Shown: piece by piece, positions 33,124-41,859 of the stretch
How the letters are laid out: each line of letters opens with the position of its first letter
How positions within the stretch are numbered: position 1 is the stretch's first letter
Assembly: GCF_014655595.1 (NCBI RefSeq)
Contig: NZ_BNBL01000001.1
Location: forward strand, 1,094,310 to 1,158,309
From: Streptomyces griseocarneus
GTDB taxonomy: Bacteria > Actinomycetota > Actinomycetes > Streptomycetales > Streptomycetaceae
Length of the DNA stretch: 64,000 nucleotides
Reading direction: 5' to 3'
Position numbers and translations under genes: made by a program
The notes under the pieces: generated by a model
Seen by the model: the letters and a program-made list of their open reading frames with translations, nothing else
What the model was told of the DNA's origin: nothing
Databases searched by the model: none

Positions 33124-34575
33124 CTACGAGGCGACCTGCTCGGCCCGCGGGAACTCCGGGCGGGGAAACTCCTGGCGCGGAGGGCGGACCGGGGCCCGCG
33201 GGCCCGTTTCCCCCTCGGTGTTCTCCGCGTTCTCCGCGCCCTCGGCGGCGAAGAGGCGCACCACGGGCGGTATGAGGTAGCGCGGATCCCCGGGCCGCCG
33301 CTCGTCGAGCACCTCGACGAGGTGGCCGTCCAGCAGATCGCCGATGAGCCGGTGCGCGCGGGCGATGCTGCAGCCGAGCACCACGGCGGCGCCGCGCAGA
33401 CTGAAGCCCGGGGCCCGGGCCTGCGCCAGCCGGTGCAGCGCCCACCGCGCCCCGTCGTCCAGCACGCCGAACGCCGCCGCGACGGCGGCCCGTACGGTCA
33501 GGTCCCCCGAGCTCAGCTCCCGCAGCCGGGTCCGGGGGTCGTCGAGCACCTCGTCGATCAGGGTGCGCATCGTCCAGTGCGGGCGGGCGAGCAGCCGGCA
33601 GCCGATCACCCGCAGGGCGAGCGGGAGATGACCGCACAGCTCCGCCACCAGCGCGGCGTCGGAGCGCGCCGCCCGGACGCGTTCCTCGCCGAGCATCCTC
33701 GCCAGGAAGGCCAGCGACTCCTCCGGGCCGAAGGCGCCGACCGTGACGGACTCGGCCCCGGCCCCGGCCAGCGCGGAGAGCCGGCGGCGGCAGGTCGCGA
33801 TCACGGCGGACTCCCCGACGGCCGGGTGGGCGCAGCGGATCTGCCCCTCCGCGACCGCGTCGTCCAGCAGCACGAGCACCCTCCTGCGGGCCAGCACGGT
33901 ACGCAGCCGGGCGCTCGCCTCCTCCAGGGAGCCGATCCCCTCGTCCAGGGCCCCGAGCGACTGGAGGATTCTGCGGACGACCTCCGCCGGCCGGAGCGCC
34001 GGGCGTCCGGCGGGGGACAGCTGGACGTAGAGCTGGCCGTCGGGGAATCGGGAGCGCGCGCGGTGGGCGGCGTGCACCGCCAGGGCCGTCTTGCCCGCCC
34101 CCGGGTGGCCGGCGACCAGCGTCAGCCGGCGTTCGGGCCGCCGGGGCCCGCCGGGCCGGGCGTCGCCCGGGGCCAGTGTTTCGGCGATCCGGCGCAGTTC
34201 GGCTTCCCGTGCCGTGAAGTCGACGGTGTCCGGCGGTAGTTCGCAGGCGAGGCGGTGGTCGGCCGGCCCGGTCCCGTGGTGGGCGTCCCGCGCCCGTTCG
34301 TACGCCGCCGGAGCGGAGGCGAGGTCCGGCCCGAGCCGGGCCGCCCTGGCCGCTTCGACGAGCCGCCGGGTGGCGTCGTCGCCCTGGGCGAGCGCCTCGG
34401 TGAGCAGCTCCACGGACTTGCGCTGCGGCCTGCTGGTCCGGCCGCGCTCGAGGTCGCTGATGGCGCGCACGCTCAGCCCCGACGCCTCGGCGAGTTCCTC
34501 CTGGGTCATGCCCGCCGCCAGCCGATAGCGGCGCAGCAGCAGGCCGAACGAAAGCCACTGATCCCCGTCAAGCAA
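33124..34575 (-). CDS. XRE-type HTH plus NB-ARC/STAND regulator
   Basis: A 483-residue transcription regulator with an N-terminal Cro/C1 helix-turn-helix (LAAGMTQEELAEASGLS, then ISDLERGRTSRP). A signal-transducing P-loop ATPase module follows, with Walker A GHPGAGKT, Walker B VLVLLDD and a winged-helix-like C-terminal region. Such STAND proteins use nucleotide-dependent oligomerisation to switch genes. The TTG at 34575, five bases after GGGGGAG, is preferred to an unsupported GTG at 34659. It is divergent from the 80-residue protein and DapF-like genes, its likely targets. Confidence 0.85.
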   Translation of the reverse strand: MLDGDQWLSFGLLLRRYRLAAGMTQEELAEASGLSVRAISDLERGRTSRPQRKSVELLTEALAQGDDATRRLVEAARAARLGPDLASAPAAYERARDAHHGTGPADHRLACELPPDTVDFTAREAELRRIAETLAPGDARPGGPRRPERRLTLVAGHPGAGKTALAVHAAHRARSRFPDGQLYVQLSPAGRPALRPAEVVRRILQSLGALDEGIGSLEEASARLRTVLARRRVLVLLDDAVAEGQIRCAHPAVGESAVIATCRRRLSALAGAGAESVTVGAFGPEESLAFLARMLGEERVRAARSDAALVAELCGHLPLALRVIGCRLLARPHWTMRTLIDEVLDDPRTRLRELSSGDLTVRAAVAAAFGVLDDGARWALHRLAQARAPGFSLRGAAVVLGCSIARAHRLIGDLLDGHLVEVLDERRPGDPRYLIPPVVRLFAAEGAENAENTEGETGPRAPVRPPRQEFPRPEFPRAEQVAS

Positions 34576-35014
34576 CTTTACTCCCCCTTGGCCATTTCCT
34601 GCCGGTTCCGGAACCGGCTTCGATTGACCTACGGGCTCCCCCCCCGTACATGGCTTCACCAGGGTATGGCCATTGCTCGGGCCGTCAAGGAGGCCCCCAC
34701 CGCGCCGTTTATCGTACTTTCAAAACCCTTGCTGGTGAACTTTCTTGAGCCTACGGGTGAAAACTCCTGATTTTCCAGTGGCATTCGCAGGGTGCTGTTC
34801 TGTGTCCGCACCGGAGGGGAAGATCGCCGAATCGTCTCCGACCGGCGATTTCACGGAACTTCCGGGCCGCCGGCCGGAGGTTCACCGGAGGCCGGCCGGC
34901 GGTCTGCCCACGGGCGGTGGCGAAGGGATTGCGGCGCGCCGCGGGGCGGACCCAGGATGCCCCGGAGGCGGTCACCGACCCGCCGTGCCCTTTCGTGTAC
35001 CGGGAAGGTGGCCG
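34576..35014. other. Intergenic control region, no gene seen
   Basis: This 439-bp divergent gap between the STAND regulator and the 80-residue protein gene includes an A/T-rich patch around 34700-34790, unusual here and likely to hold promoters. A longer in-frame extension of the downstream gene exists but has poor composition and no ribosome site. I see no convincing repeat or operator. Confidence 0.5.
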
Positions 35015-35257
35015 ATGAAGCGCGATCTCGTGGTCCGGGTGGTGGAATTCGAGCGGCAGCTCGAGGAGATTCCGCGCCGCTGTTCCCAGGAAAGCGGGCA
35101 CGCCGCGGCCGACCGCGAACTCAACGCGTATCTCACCGAGCCCGCCGACCTCAATACCCCCGAGGGATTCCGGGAATTCTTCGCCGCCGGCGCCATGCGC
35201 CGCGTCCACGCCCGGCGCGCCGGGGCGCCCGCGCTCCCGGAGGCGAGTGACACATGA
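35015..35257 (+). CDS. Small charged hypothetical protein upstream of DapF-like gene
   Basis: An 80-residue soluble protein (MKRDLVVRVVEFERQLEEIP, then CSQESGHAAADRELNAYLTE) that is rich in charged residues and predicted helical, with one cysteine. The ATG at 35015 follows GGGAAGGTGG. The stop overlaps an ATG (ATGA at 35254) that opens a frame of only 20 codons ending at 35316, so ribosomes could be handed on towards the DapF-like start at 35297. No family is recognised. It may be a partner of the epimerase-like enzyme. Confidence 0.6.
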   Translation: MKRDLVVRVVEFERQLEEIPRRCSQESGHAAADRELNAYLTEPADLNTPEGFREFFAAGAMRRVHARRAGAPALPEASDT

Positions 35258-35296
35258 TCAGTCCGCCCGCCGGCACCCTCCCGCACGGCACCGAGC

Positions 35297-36163
35297 ATGT
35301 CCCGGGCCGGCGTTGAGCCCGGGCCGCGGTACGCCAAGGGCTACTGCGGCGGCAACGGCTTCGTCATCCTCCTCGACCCCGACAACCGCGTCCCGCTGAC
35401 CGAGGCCGCCGCGCGCGCCCTGTGCGCGCCCCACACCGGGCTGGGCGGCGACGGCGTACTGCGGCTCGTGCGCACCGCCCGGGCCGGGGTGCCCGGGCTC
35501 ACCCGCAGCGAGTGGTTCATGGACTGCCGCGACCCCGACGGCTCCCGGGCCCTGACGTGCGGCCCCGGCCTCGGCCTCGTCGCCCGCTACCTGACGCGGG
35601 CGGGCCTGGCCCCGCCCGGCCGGATGTGGATCGGCACGCGCGTGGGCGACAAGCGCGCGGCCGTCGACCCCGACGGCCGGGCGACGATGGAACTGCTGCC
35701 CCCGCGCGTCCTCGGCCCGTCCTCGGCCACCGTCGACGGGCGGACCCTGCCCGGCACCGCCGTCTCCCTGGGCAACCTCCACTTGGTCTGCCTGCTCGAG
35801 ACGCCCGTGCACTACGTGGACCTGACCCGGGACCTGCGCCTGGACATCGCCGCCTTCCCCCGCACCACCGGCGTCATCGTGCCGGACGTCGACCTCTCGT
35901 TGGTCAACGTGCTGCCCGACGGCAGCCTGCGGGTGCGCGTCCACCAGCCGGGGGCCGGGGACCGGCGCTCGTGCGGCACCGCCGTGTGCGCGGCCGCCGC
36001 GGCCGTCCAGCACACGGCGGGGGAGTGGGGGACCACCGTCGTCGAGAGCGACTCCGGACCGCTGTCGGTGACGGTGGATCCCCACGCGCCGACGCTGCTG
36101 TCGGGCGCGGCAGGCATCGCGGCCGAGGGCGTCCTGGACGCGGGCTGGCTGGCCGGGCTGTGA
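35297..36163 (+). CDS. Divergent diaminopimelate-epimerase-fold protein (DapF paralogue)
   Basis: The 288-residue protein has the two-lobed DapF fold and both cysteines that act as the acid/base pair, C88 (ALTCGPG) and C226 (RRSCGTAVC). Substrate-binding signatures are changed. The N-A-D-G segment reads D-C-R-D-P-D-G, the Glu-Arg that grips the meso-DAP carboxylate in canonical enzymes is replaced in HQPGAGDRR, and GNDF reads GGNGF. This suggests cofactor-free racemisation of another amino acid, as in the histidine racemase CntK. It sits beside a STAND regulator and not in a lysine operon. The activity is a prediction. Confidence 0.78.
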   Translation: MSRAGVEPGPRYAKGYCGGNGFVILLDPDNRVPLTEAAARALCAPHTGLGGDGVLRLVRTARAGVPGLTRSEWFMDCRDPDGSRALTCGPGLGLVARYLTRAGLAPPGRMWIGTRVGDKRAAVDPDGRATMELLPPRVLGPSSATVDGRTLPGTAVSLGNLHLVCLLETPVHYVDLTRDLRLDIAAFPRTTGVIVPDVDLSLVNVLPDGSLRVRVHQPGAGDRRSCGTAVCAAAAAVQHTAGEWGTTVVESDSGPLSVTVDPHAPTLLSGAAGIAAEGVLDAGWLAGL

Positions 36164-36281
36164 TCCTCGCCGGGGACGGGCGGGCCCGGGGCGCCCGGGC
36201 ATGGCGTGAAAGGCGGGTGGACATGAGCGGGCGGGGTGCCCAGGGTCGTAGCGGACCCACCACATCCAGCGAGGGGAAGTC

Positions 36282-37367
36282 ATGCGCCCGCGTTCCAGAC
36301 CGTGGACCGTTCTCGCACTCGCCCTGCTCGTGGCCGCGACGGTGACGTCGTCGGCCCTCCCGCTCGCGGCCGGCGGCCACCCGGCGTCCGCCGCCGCGCC
36401 CGCCGGCCGCGACGGCGGCGGCCCGCCCCGGCCCGAGGCCCGTGACGTGGTGCTCGCCGTGCACGGCGGCGCGGGCACGGCCCTGCGGCGCGAGGACACC
36501 GACGCCCGCACCGAGAAGGCCTACCGCGACGGCCTCGCCGACGCCCTGCGCGCCGGGCAGCGGGTGCTGCGCCGGGGCGGCGACAGCGTGGCCGCCGTGG
36601 AGGCGGCCGTCCGCGTCCTGGAGGACAACCCGCTGTTCAACGCGGGCAAGGGCGCCGTCTTCAACGAGGACGCCGGCCACGAGCTCGACGCGTCCGTCAT
36701 GCGCGGCTCGGACCAGGCGGCCGGCGCCGTCGCCGGGGTGCGGCACGTGCGCAACCCCGTCTCCGCCGCCCGCCTGGTGATGGAGCGGACCCGGCACGTC
36801 CTGCTCGCGGGCGAGGCGGCCGACGCCTTCGCGGCCCGCGCCGGCCTGGTGCCCGTGACGCAGGACTACTTCTGGACACAGAAGCGGTGGGACGAGCTCA
36901 TGAAGGCCAAGCAGGCGGGGCCGGCCGCCGCCGCCCGCGACGAGAGCGTCACCGGCACCGTGGGAGCCGTGGCCGTCGACGCCCGGCGCGGCCTCGCCGC
37001 CGCCACCTCCACCGGCGGCACGACCGGCAAGATGGCGGGCCGCGTCGGCGACTCGCCCCTCGTGGGCGCGGGCACCTACGCCAGGAACGGCGTCGTCGCC
37101 GCGAGCGCCACCGGCCAGGGCGAGGTCTTCATCCGGGGCGCGGCGGCGGCGACCGTCTCCCACCTCGTCGAATTCGGCGGCAGGGACGTGGCGTCGGCGG
37201 CGTACGAGGTCGTGGTCGAGCGGCTGCCGAAGCTGGGCGGCAAGGGCGGGATCATCGCGCTGGACGACCACGGGACGTACGCGGCCCCGCACAGCAGCGA
37301 GGGCATGCTGCACGGCTATGCGACGAAGGACGGCGACATCGTCACCAGGATCTTCCCCGACGAGTGA
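36282..37367 (+). CDS. Exported isoaspartyl peptidase/plant-type L-asparaginase
   Basis: This N-terminal-nucleophile hydrolase cleaves isoaspartyl dipeptides and L-asparagine after autoproteolysis. The fold signature LAVHGGAGTALRR starts the domain. The autoprocessing site is SVTGTVGAVAVD, where cleavage before the Thr would create the nucleophile, and STGGTTGKMAGRVGDSPL follows. A signal peptide (LALALLVAATVTSSALPLAA) makes it exported, unlike the E. coli form. At 361 residues it has normal length. GAGGGGAAG precedes the ATG at 36282. Confidence 0.9.
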   Translation: MRPRSRPWTVLALALLVAATVTSSALPLAAGGHPASAAAPAGRDGGGPPRPEARDVVLAVHGGAGTALRREDTDARTEKAYRDGLADALRAGQRVLRRGGDSVAAVEAAVRVLEDNPLFNAGKGAVFNEDAGHELDASVMRGSDQAAGAVAGVRHVRNPVSAARLVMERTRHVLLAGEAADAFAARAGLVPVTQDYFWTQKRWDELMKAKQAGPAAAARDESVTGTVGAVAVDARRGLAAATSTGGTTGKMAGRVGDSPLVGAGTYARNGVVAASATGQGEVFIRGAAAATVSHLVEFGGRDVASAAYEVVVERLPKLGGKGGIIALDDHGTYAAPHSSEGMLHGYATKDGDIVTRIFPDE

Positions 37368-37486
37368 CGCCGGTCACGATCAACCCGCCCAACTCCCCTG
37401 CCACCAGCGCGAATGCGTGCCGGGAAAGCCTGGCTTGACGACGTTGCACTGGAGTCACGCCGGGGGGTGCGCCGAGGGTGGGGACC

Positions 37487-38557
37487 ATGAATTCCACCGA
37501 CACGCATTCCTCCGCCCGTGACGACGGCCAGGACGCCCGTGACGTCCTGGCCGTCGTCAGCCAGAGCGGCCCCACCGTCACCTTCTTCGACGCCGTCACC
37601 CACCGGCGGCTCGGCGTCCTCGACGTGCCCGCCGAGCCCCACGAGTTGTGCTACGACCCGGACCGCCGCCTGCTCTACTGCGTCAGCACCTACGTCTCCG
37701 GCTACTACCACGCACACCAGGGACGGGCCCGGCAGATCACCGTCATCGACCCCGACACCCGCACGGTCGTCGACACCCTCGACACCGCCCCGGACCACGC
37801 CCCCCACGGCATCGTCCTGGACCGCGCCCGCGCCCGGCTGTACGTCAGCGTCGAGGCCACCGACACCGCCCCCGGCGGAGTGATCGTCTACGACGCGCGG
37901 ACCCGCGAGCGGCTGGCCAGGATCCCGGTCATGGCCGACGGCCCGCACTGGTTCGCGATCACCCCCGACGGACGCCGGGGCTACTCCACCAACAAGGAGG
38001 CGCCCTTCGTGTCCGTCGTGGACCTCGAGCGCGACGCGTTCGACGGCCGGATCGAGGTGCCGGGCAGCGAGGGGCTCGACGTCTCGCCCGACGGCCGCTA
38101 CGTCTACGTCGCATCCCCCAAGGGCGACTTCGCCGCTCCCCTGGCCGCCCCGCCCGGGCTGCGCGTGATCGAGGTCGCCACGGGCGAGGTCGTACGCACC
38201 CTGCCCACCGAGGGCATGGTCTTCCCCGTGCACACCACCGCCACCGGCGCGGTCCTCGCGGGCGAGCTGCGGATGGCCCGCGAACCGGGCGGCGCGCTCG
38301 GCGCGCAGACCGACGGCGTGCTGACCGTGTTCGCGCCCGGCACCCACGAGGTCATCGGCCAAGTGGAGGTGGGGCGGTTCCCGCTGACGATCACCTCTTC
38401 GCCTGACGGCGGAACGGGTTACGTGGCGAACGTCCTGTCCGGAACGGTGACGGTCGTGGACCTGGAGCGCATGAGCGTGCTCGCCACCCTCGAGGTCGAC
38501 CGGGCGGGCGAAGCCGGTGCGCACGGACTGGCCTACATCCCCGCGGCCCGTCACTGA
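37487..38557 (+). CDS. YncE-like seven-bladed beta-propeller protein
   Basis: A 356-residue protein built of repeated propeller blades (ITVIDPDTRTVVDTLDT, VSVVDLERDAFDG, VTVVDLERMSVLATLEVD). Each blade has a surface motif of the ITPDGRRGYSTN / VSPDGRYVYVAS kind. No signal peptide is visible, so it may be cytoplasmic. Such proteins are binding scaffolds or lactonases; no catalytic set stands out. GAGGGTGGGGACC precedes the ATG at 37487. It appears monocistronic. Confidence 0.82.
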   Translation: MNSTDTHSSARDDGQDARDVLAVVSQSGPTVTFFDAVTHRRLGVLDVPAEPHELCYDPDRRLLYCVSTYVSGYYHAHQGRARQITVIDPDTRTVVDTLDTAPDHAPHGIVLDRARARLYVSVEATDTAPGGVIVYDARTRERLARIPVMADGPHWFAITPDGRRGYSTNKEAPFVSVVDLERDAFDGRIEVPGSEGLDVSPDGRYVYVASPKGDFAAPLAAPPGLRVIEVATGEVVRTLPTEGMVFPVHTTATGAVLAGELRMAREPGGALGAQTDGVLTVFAPGTHEVIGQVEVGRFPLTITSSPDGGTGYVANVLSGTVTVVDLERMSVLATLEVDRAGEAGAHGLAYIPAARH

Positions 38558-38744
38558 CGGGCCGGAGCCGGGTGCGCGCCGCCGCCGGGGCCACCCGGGC
38601 GGAGGAACCGGCGGACGGCGCGCGGTTGCGAGGTCCGGCACCTGCCCCGAGGGTGGGTGTCAAGATCATCGAACCGGCGTCGTCGCCGGGGTGAGGTGAC
38701 GGACCGTGCGCATCCGGCGGTCCGTCACCCGTGAGGAGTCGTGC

Positions 38745-39671
38745 ATGTCCGGATACCGTGACGTCCTCCGGCGTGGTCGCGGGCGCCACCGGCGTCGCCG
38801 CCGGGCTCCGCTGAAGCCGGTCCTTGCCCTGTCCGTGCTGGTGGCCTGCTCGGCGTACATGGCGCACGCGGTGGACGACGAGCCCACCGAGTGCGGGCCG
38901 CAGGGCATGGCGAGCCCGAACTGCCGCAGCGTGCCCCTGGGCAAACGGTCCGACACCCCGGCGGGCAAGGCGGGTGGCGGCGCCGAGAACGTGCCGCACG
39001 AGGGCGACGGCGCGGGCGCCGTCCCCCGTTCCCACGCCCCGGAAGCGGAGGGCGTCTACGACCGCGAGCGGTGCGGCAACACCTCGGGACGGGTGCTGCT
39101 GACGCTGGACGACTGGCCGTACAACGACCCGCAGCGGTCCGTGCGCATCGGCGCCCAGCTGCAGGCCCAGGGCGTGCGCGCGGCGTTCTTCCTCATCGGC
39201 AAGTTCGCCGCGCAGTACCCGCAGATCACCGCGACCCTGCGGCAGCAGGGCCACTGGGTGGGCAACCACTCCTTCTCCCACCGCAAGCTGACCGCCGTGG
39301 ACGACGACGTCCTCACGGACGAGATCCGGCAGGGGGTGGGCGGCAACATGCTCCGCCCGCCCTACGGCGCCGCCGACGAGCGGGAGCGCGAGGTCGCCGC
39401 CGACATGGGCTTCCGGATCTGCAACTGGACCATCGACACCCACGACTGGGAGAAGACGGACGGCCAGCCGCGCAGCGCGGAGGACATCCGGGCGGCCGTG
39501 CGGGACGCGACGCCGGAGGAGAAGCACAACGGCGTGGTCCTCGGGCACCTGTTCAGCAACTTCCCCGAGGCCCTGCCCGGCATCATCAGCGACCTGCAGA
39601 GCCAGGGCTACGGCGTCTGCCGCAACAACGGACCGGTCAACGACCAGATGCCCTACCCCCTGGACTGCTGA
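38745..39671 (+). CDS. Membrane-anchored polysaccharide deacetylase (CE4, NodB domain)
   Basis: The 308-residue protein has an Arg-rich N-terminus (RRGRGRHRRRRRAPLK) then one hydrophobic signal/anchor, a variable linker and a NodB deacetylase domain. Motif 1 is LTLDDWPYN (a change from TFDDG that keeps the metal Asp), motif 2 is HSFSH, motif 3 is RPPYG, and later motifs are DTHDW and VVLGH. It should remove acetyl groups from cell-wall or other GlcNAc polymers outside the membrane. GAGGAG precedes the ATG at 38745. It ends 7 bases from the convergent NamZ-like gene. Confidence 0.88.
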   Translation: MSGYRDVLRRGRGRHRRRRRAPLKPVLALSVLVACSAYMAHAVDDEPTECGPQGMASPNCRSVPLGKRSDTPAGKAGGGAENVPHEGDGAGAVPRSHAPEAEGVYDRERCGNTSGRVLLTLDDWPYNDPQRSVRIGAQLQAQGVRAAFFLIGKFAAQYPQITATLRQQGHWVGNHSFSHRKLTAVDDDVLTDEIRQGVGGNMLRPPYGAADEREREVAADMGFRICNWTIDTHDWEKTDGQPRSAEDIRAAVRDATPEEKHNGVVLGHLFSNFPEALPGIISDLQSQGYGVCRNNGPVNDQMPYPLDC

Positions 39672-39678
39672 GCGCGCC

Positions 39679-40947
39679 TCAGCGGTAGCGCAGGTAGCCG
39701 CGCCGCACCGCCCGGAAGGCCGTGAGCTCCCGCTGCCAGGCGCCGGTCACCTCGTCCGTGCCCGCCCCGGCGTCGATCATGGTCCGGACCCGGGTCGAGC
39801 CCGTCAGCTTGTCGATGAAGCGGTCGGGGCGCCAGGCGAACCCGTGCCAGGCCCGCTTCGCGGTGACCAGCAGCGCGATGCCCGTACGGACCGGGTCGAA
39901 GGCGTTGCGGTCGTGGACGTGCAGCTGCAGGCCGCCCACCGTCCGGCCCTGGAAGGGGCCGAAGGTGGGGACGTAGTAGGCCTCCCGGAAGTGGACGCCC
40001 GGCAGCCCGGCGGCGTTCGCGGCCCGGGCCCAGCGGCCGTCCAGGCCCTCCGCGCCCAGCATCTCGAAGGGGCGCACCGTGCCCCTGCCCTCCGACATGT
40101 TCGTGCCCTCGAACATGCCGGTGCCGGCGTAGACCAGCGCGGTGTCGGGCGTGGCCATGTTGGGGCTGGGCGGCACCCAGGGCAGCCCGGTGGCGTCGAA
40201 GAAGTCGCCGCGCCGCCAGCCCGACATCTCCACGACGGTCAGCGGTACGGCCCGCCCGGCCACGGAGGGCACGAACTCGCCGTTGTAGAGCAGGGCGAGC
40301 TCACCGACGGTCATGCCGTGGGCCTGGGCGATCGGCGCGCGCCCGATGAAGGTCGTGTACGCCCGGTCGAGCACGGGCCCGTACGCCTCGCGGCCCCCCG
40401 TGGGGTTCGGCCGGTCCAGGACCACGAAGCGCTTGCCGGCCAGGGCGGCCGCCACCATGCAGTCGTAGAGGGTCCAGATGCACGTGTAGAAGCGGGCTCC
40501 GGCGTCCTGGCTGTCGTAGACGAGAGTGTCGACCCCGGCCCGGTCGAACAGGTCGGCGAGCGGCTGTCCGCTCTTGCGGTACGTGTCGTACACCGGCAGC
40601 CCGCTCGCCGGGTCGGTGTAGTCCCCCTCGGAGAGCCCCGCCTGCGGCGTGCCGCGGTAGCCGTGCTCGGCGCCGAAGACGGCCCTGAGCCGCACCCGGC
40701 GGTCGGCGTGCATGACGTCGACGACGCCGCGCGCGTCGGAGGTGATGCCGCTCTGGTTGGTGATGACGCCGACCCGCTGGCCCTCCAGCAGCCGGTAGCC
40801 GTCGGCCGCGAGGCGCTCGAAGCCGGTCCGCACCCGTACGGTGCCGCCGGGGCGGCCGGCGGCGGCCGCGGCGGACGGCGGACCGGCCAGGGGCATGACG
40901 CCGGCCGCGGCGCCGGTGGCCAGCAGGGTCCGCCGGGAAACCGCCAT
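39679..40947 (-). CDS. Exported NamZ-like (DUF1343) exo-beta-N-acetylmuramidase
   Basis: This DUF1343 protein has a Tat-type signal (SRRTLLATGAAAG). The family domain includes GVITNQSG, AVFGAEHGYRG, VDTLVYDSQDAGARFYT, DRPNPTGG and EGTNMSEGRGT. NamZ enzymes release MurNAc from the non-reducing ends of peptidoglycan fragments during wall salvage. The start at 40947 (MAVSRRT) is preferred since GAGG lies about 10 bases upstream. It is convergent with the deacetylase, so the two wall-sugar enzymes end almost back to back. Confidence 0.88.
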   Translation of the reverse strand: MAVSRRTLLATGAAAGVMPLAGPPSAAAAAGRPGGTVRVRTGFERLAADGYRLLEGQRVGVITNQSGITSDARGVVDVMHADRRVRLRAVFGAEHGYRGTPQAGLSEGDYTDPASGLPVYDTYRKSGQPLADLFDRAGVDTLVYDSQDAGARFYTCIWTLYDCMVAAALAGKRFVVLDRPNPTGGREAYGPVLDRAYTTFIGRAPIAQAHGMTVGELALLYNGEFVPSVAGRAVPLTVVEMSGWRRGDFFDATGLPWVPPSPNMATPDTALVYAGTGMFEGTNMSEGRGTVRPFEMLGAEGLDGRWARAANAAGLPGVHFREAYYVPTFGPFQGRTVGGLQLHVHDRNAFDPVRTGIALLVTAKRAWHGFAWRPDRFIDKLTGSTRVRTMIDAGAGTDEVTGAWQRELTAFRAVRRGYLRYR

Positions 40948-40980
40948 ATCTGTCATACCTCGGCAAAATAGCCCATCCGG

Positions 40981-41018
40981 GCCCGGCCCGTACGGACGCG
41001 ACGCCGTACGGGCCGGGC
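40981..41018 (-). terminator. Terminator after the DedA-PAP2-PAP2 operon
   Basis: A 15-bp perfect stem (GCCCGGCCCGTACGG at 40981-40995 with CCGTACGGGCCGGGC at 41004-41018) lies 28 bases beyond the last PAP2 stop and just upstream of the NamZ-like gene. Confidence 0.8.
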
Positions 41019-41046
41019 GGCGGCCGTACCGTTCACTCCGCCGTGG

Positions 41047-41859
41047 TCACTCGCCCGGTCCGGGGGATGCGTCGCGCCCGGGAACGGCCGCGCGGCCGCC
41101 CGGGGAGCGCTCCCGGGGCGGCCGCGGGACGGCGGACGTGCCCGGGGCGGAACGCTCCGTTCGCGAAGCGGCGGCCATGGGGGCCGGGACCGCGCGGCGG
41201 GCCACGCGGCCGAGCAGCGGCAGGGTCAGGGCGAGCCAGCACGTGGCCAGCAGCCAGCCGCCCACGAGATCCGAGACCCAGTGCACGCCCAGGAACACCC
41301 GGGTGCCCGCCACCCCGGCCGCCCACAGCCCGCAGCACGCCGCCGCCACCCGCCCCCGGGCACCCGGCAGCGCCCGCAGCAGGGCCCAGGCCAGCAACCC
41401 GGCCACCAGGGCACTGGTGGTGGCGTGCCCCGAGGGGAACGACGCCTGGTGGGCGTGGACCGCCCAGTCGGCGGCCGGCGGCCGGGAGCGGTCCACGGCG
41501 GTCCGCAGGCCGATGCGGACCGTCTGGCCGAGCCCCAGGAGCGCCAGGGCCGCCAGCACCACGGGCACCCGGCGCGACGCCGGCACCCGCGCCCGGTGGC
41601 AGGCGAGCCACCCGGCCGCGGCCGCGAGCACGTACACGGTCACGCCCGTGCCCGTACCGGTCAGCAGCCGCGCGGCGTCGACGGCGGCGGCCGGCCGGTG
41701 GGCGAGGGCGCCCGCGTGGGCGGCGGCGTCCACCGCGAACGGCCTGCCGCCGGCCGAGACCACCAGCGCCGTCAGGACGGCCAGCCCCGCCGCCGAGGCG
41801 GCCGTCAGCGCCGCCCGGGGCGACGGCACCGCCCGCGGCGCGGGTCCCCGCCCCCTCAC
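41047..41859 (-). CDS. PAP2-family membrane phosphatase (second copy)
   Basis: A 270-residue integral membrane phosphatase with about six helices. The PAP2 motifs are RTAVDRSRPP, PSGHATTSAL and TRVFLGVHWVSDLVGG. The family dephosphorylates lipid pyrophosphates such as undecaprenyl diphosphate or phosphatidate. The GTG at 41859 overlaps the stop of the preceding PAP2 gene. The C-terminus is a disordered Pro/Arg-rich tail. Its sequence differs from the first copy, so the two probably have distinct substrates. Confidence 0.88.
   Translation of the reverse strand: MRGRGPAPRAVPSPRAALTAASAAGLAVLTALVVSAGGRPFAVDAAAHAGALAHRPAAAVDAARLLTGTGTGVTVYVLAAAAGWLACHRARVPASRRVPVVLAALALLGLGQTVRIGLRTAVDRSRPPAADWAVHAHQASFPSGHATTSALVAGLLAWALLRALPGARGRVAAACCGLWAAGVAGTRVFLGVHWVSDLVGGWLLATCWLALTLPLLGRVARRAVPAPMAAASRTERSAPGTSAVPRPPRERSPGGRAAVPGRDASPGPGE

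Noticed and set aside
34745..35014. Upstream extension of the 80-residue protein to 170 residues
   Set aside because: The extension has no ribosome site and its Gly/Pro/Arg composition is unlike the downstream part; GGGAAGGTGG marks the start at 35015.
35254..35316. 20-codon ATGA-linked frame as a RiPP precursor for the DapF-like enzyme
   Set aside because: No leader/core pattern, no protease or exporter, and it overlaps the real DapF-like start; a coupling relay for ribosomes is a simpler explanation.
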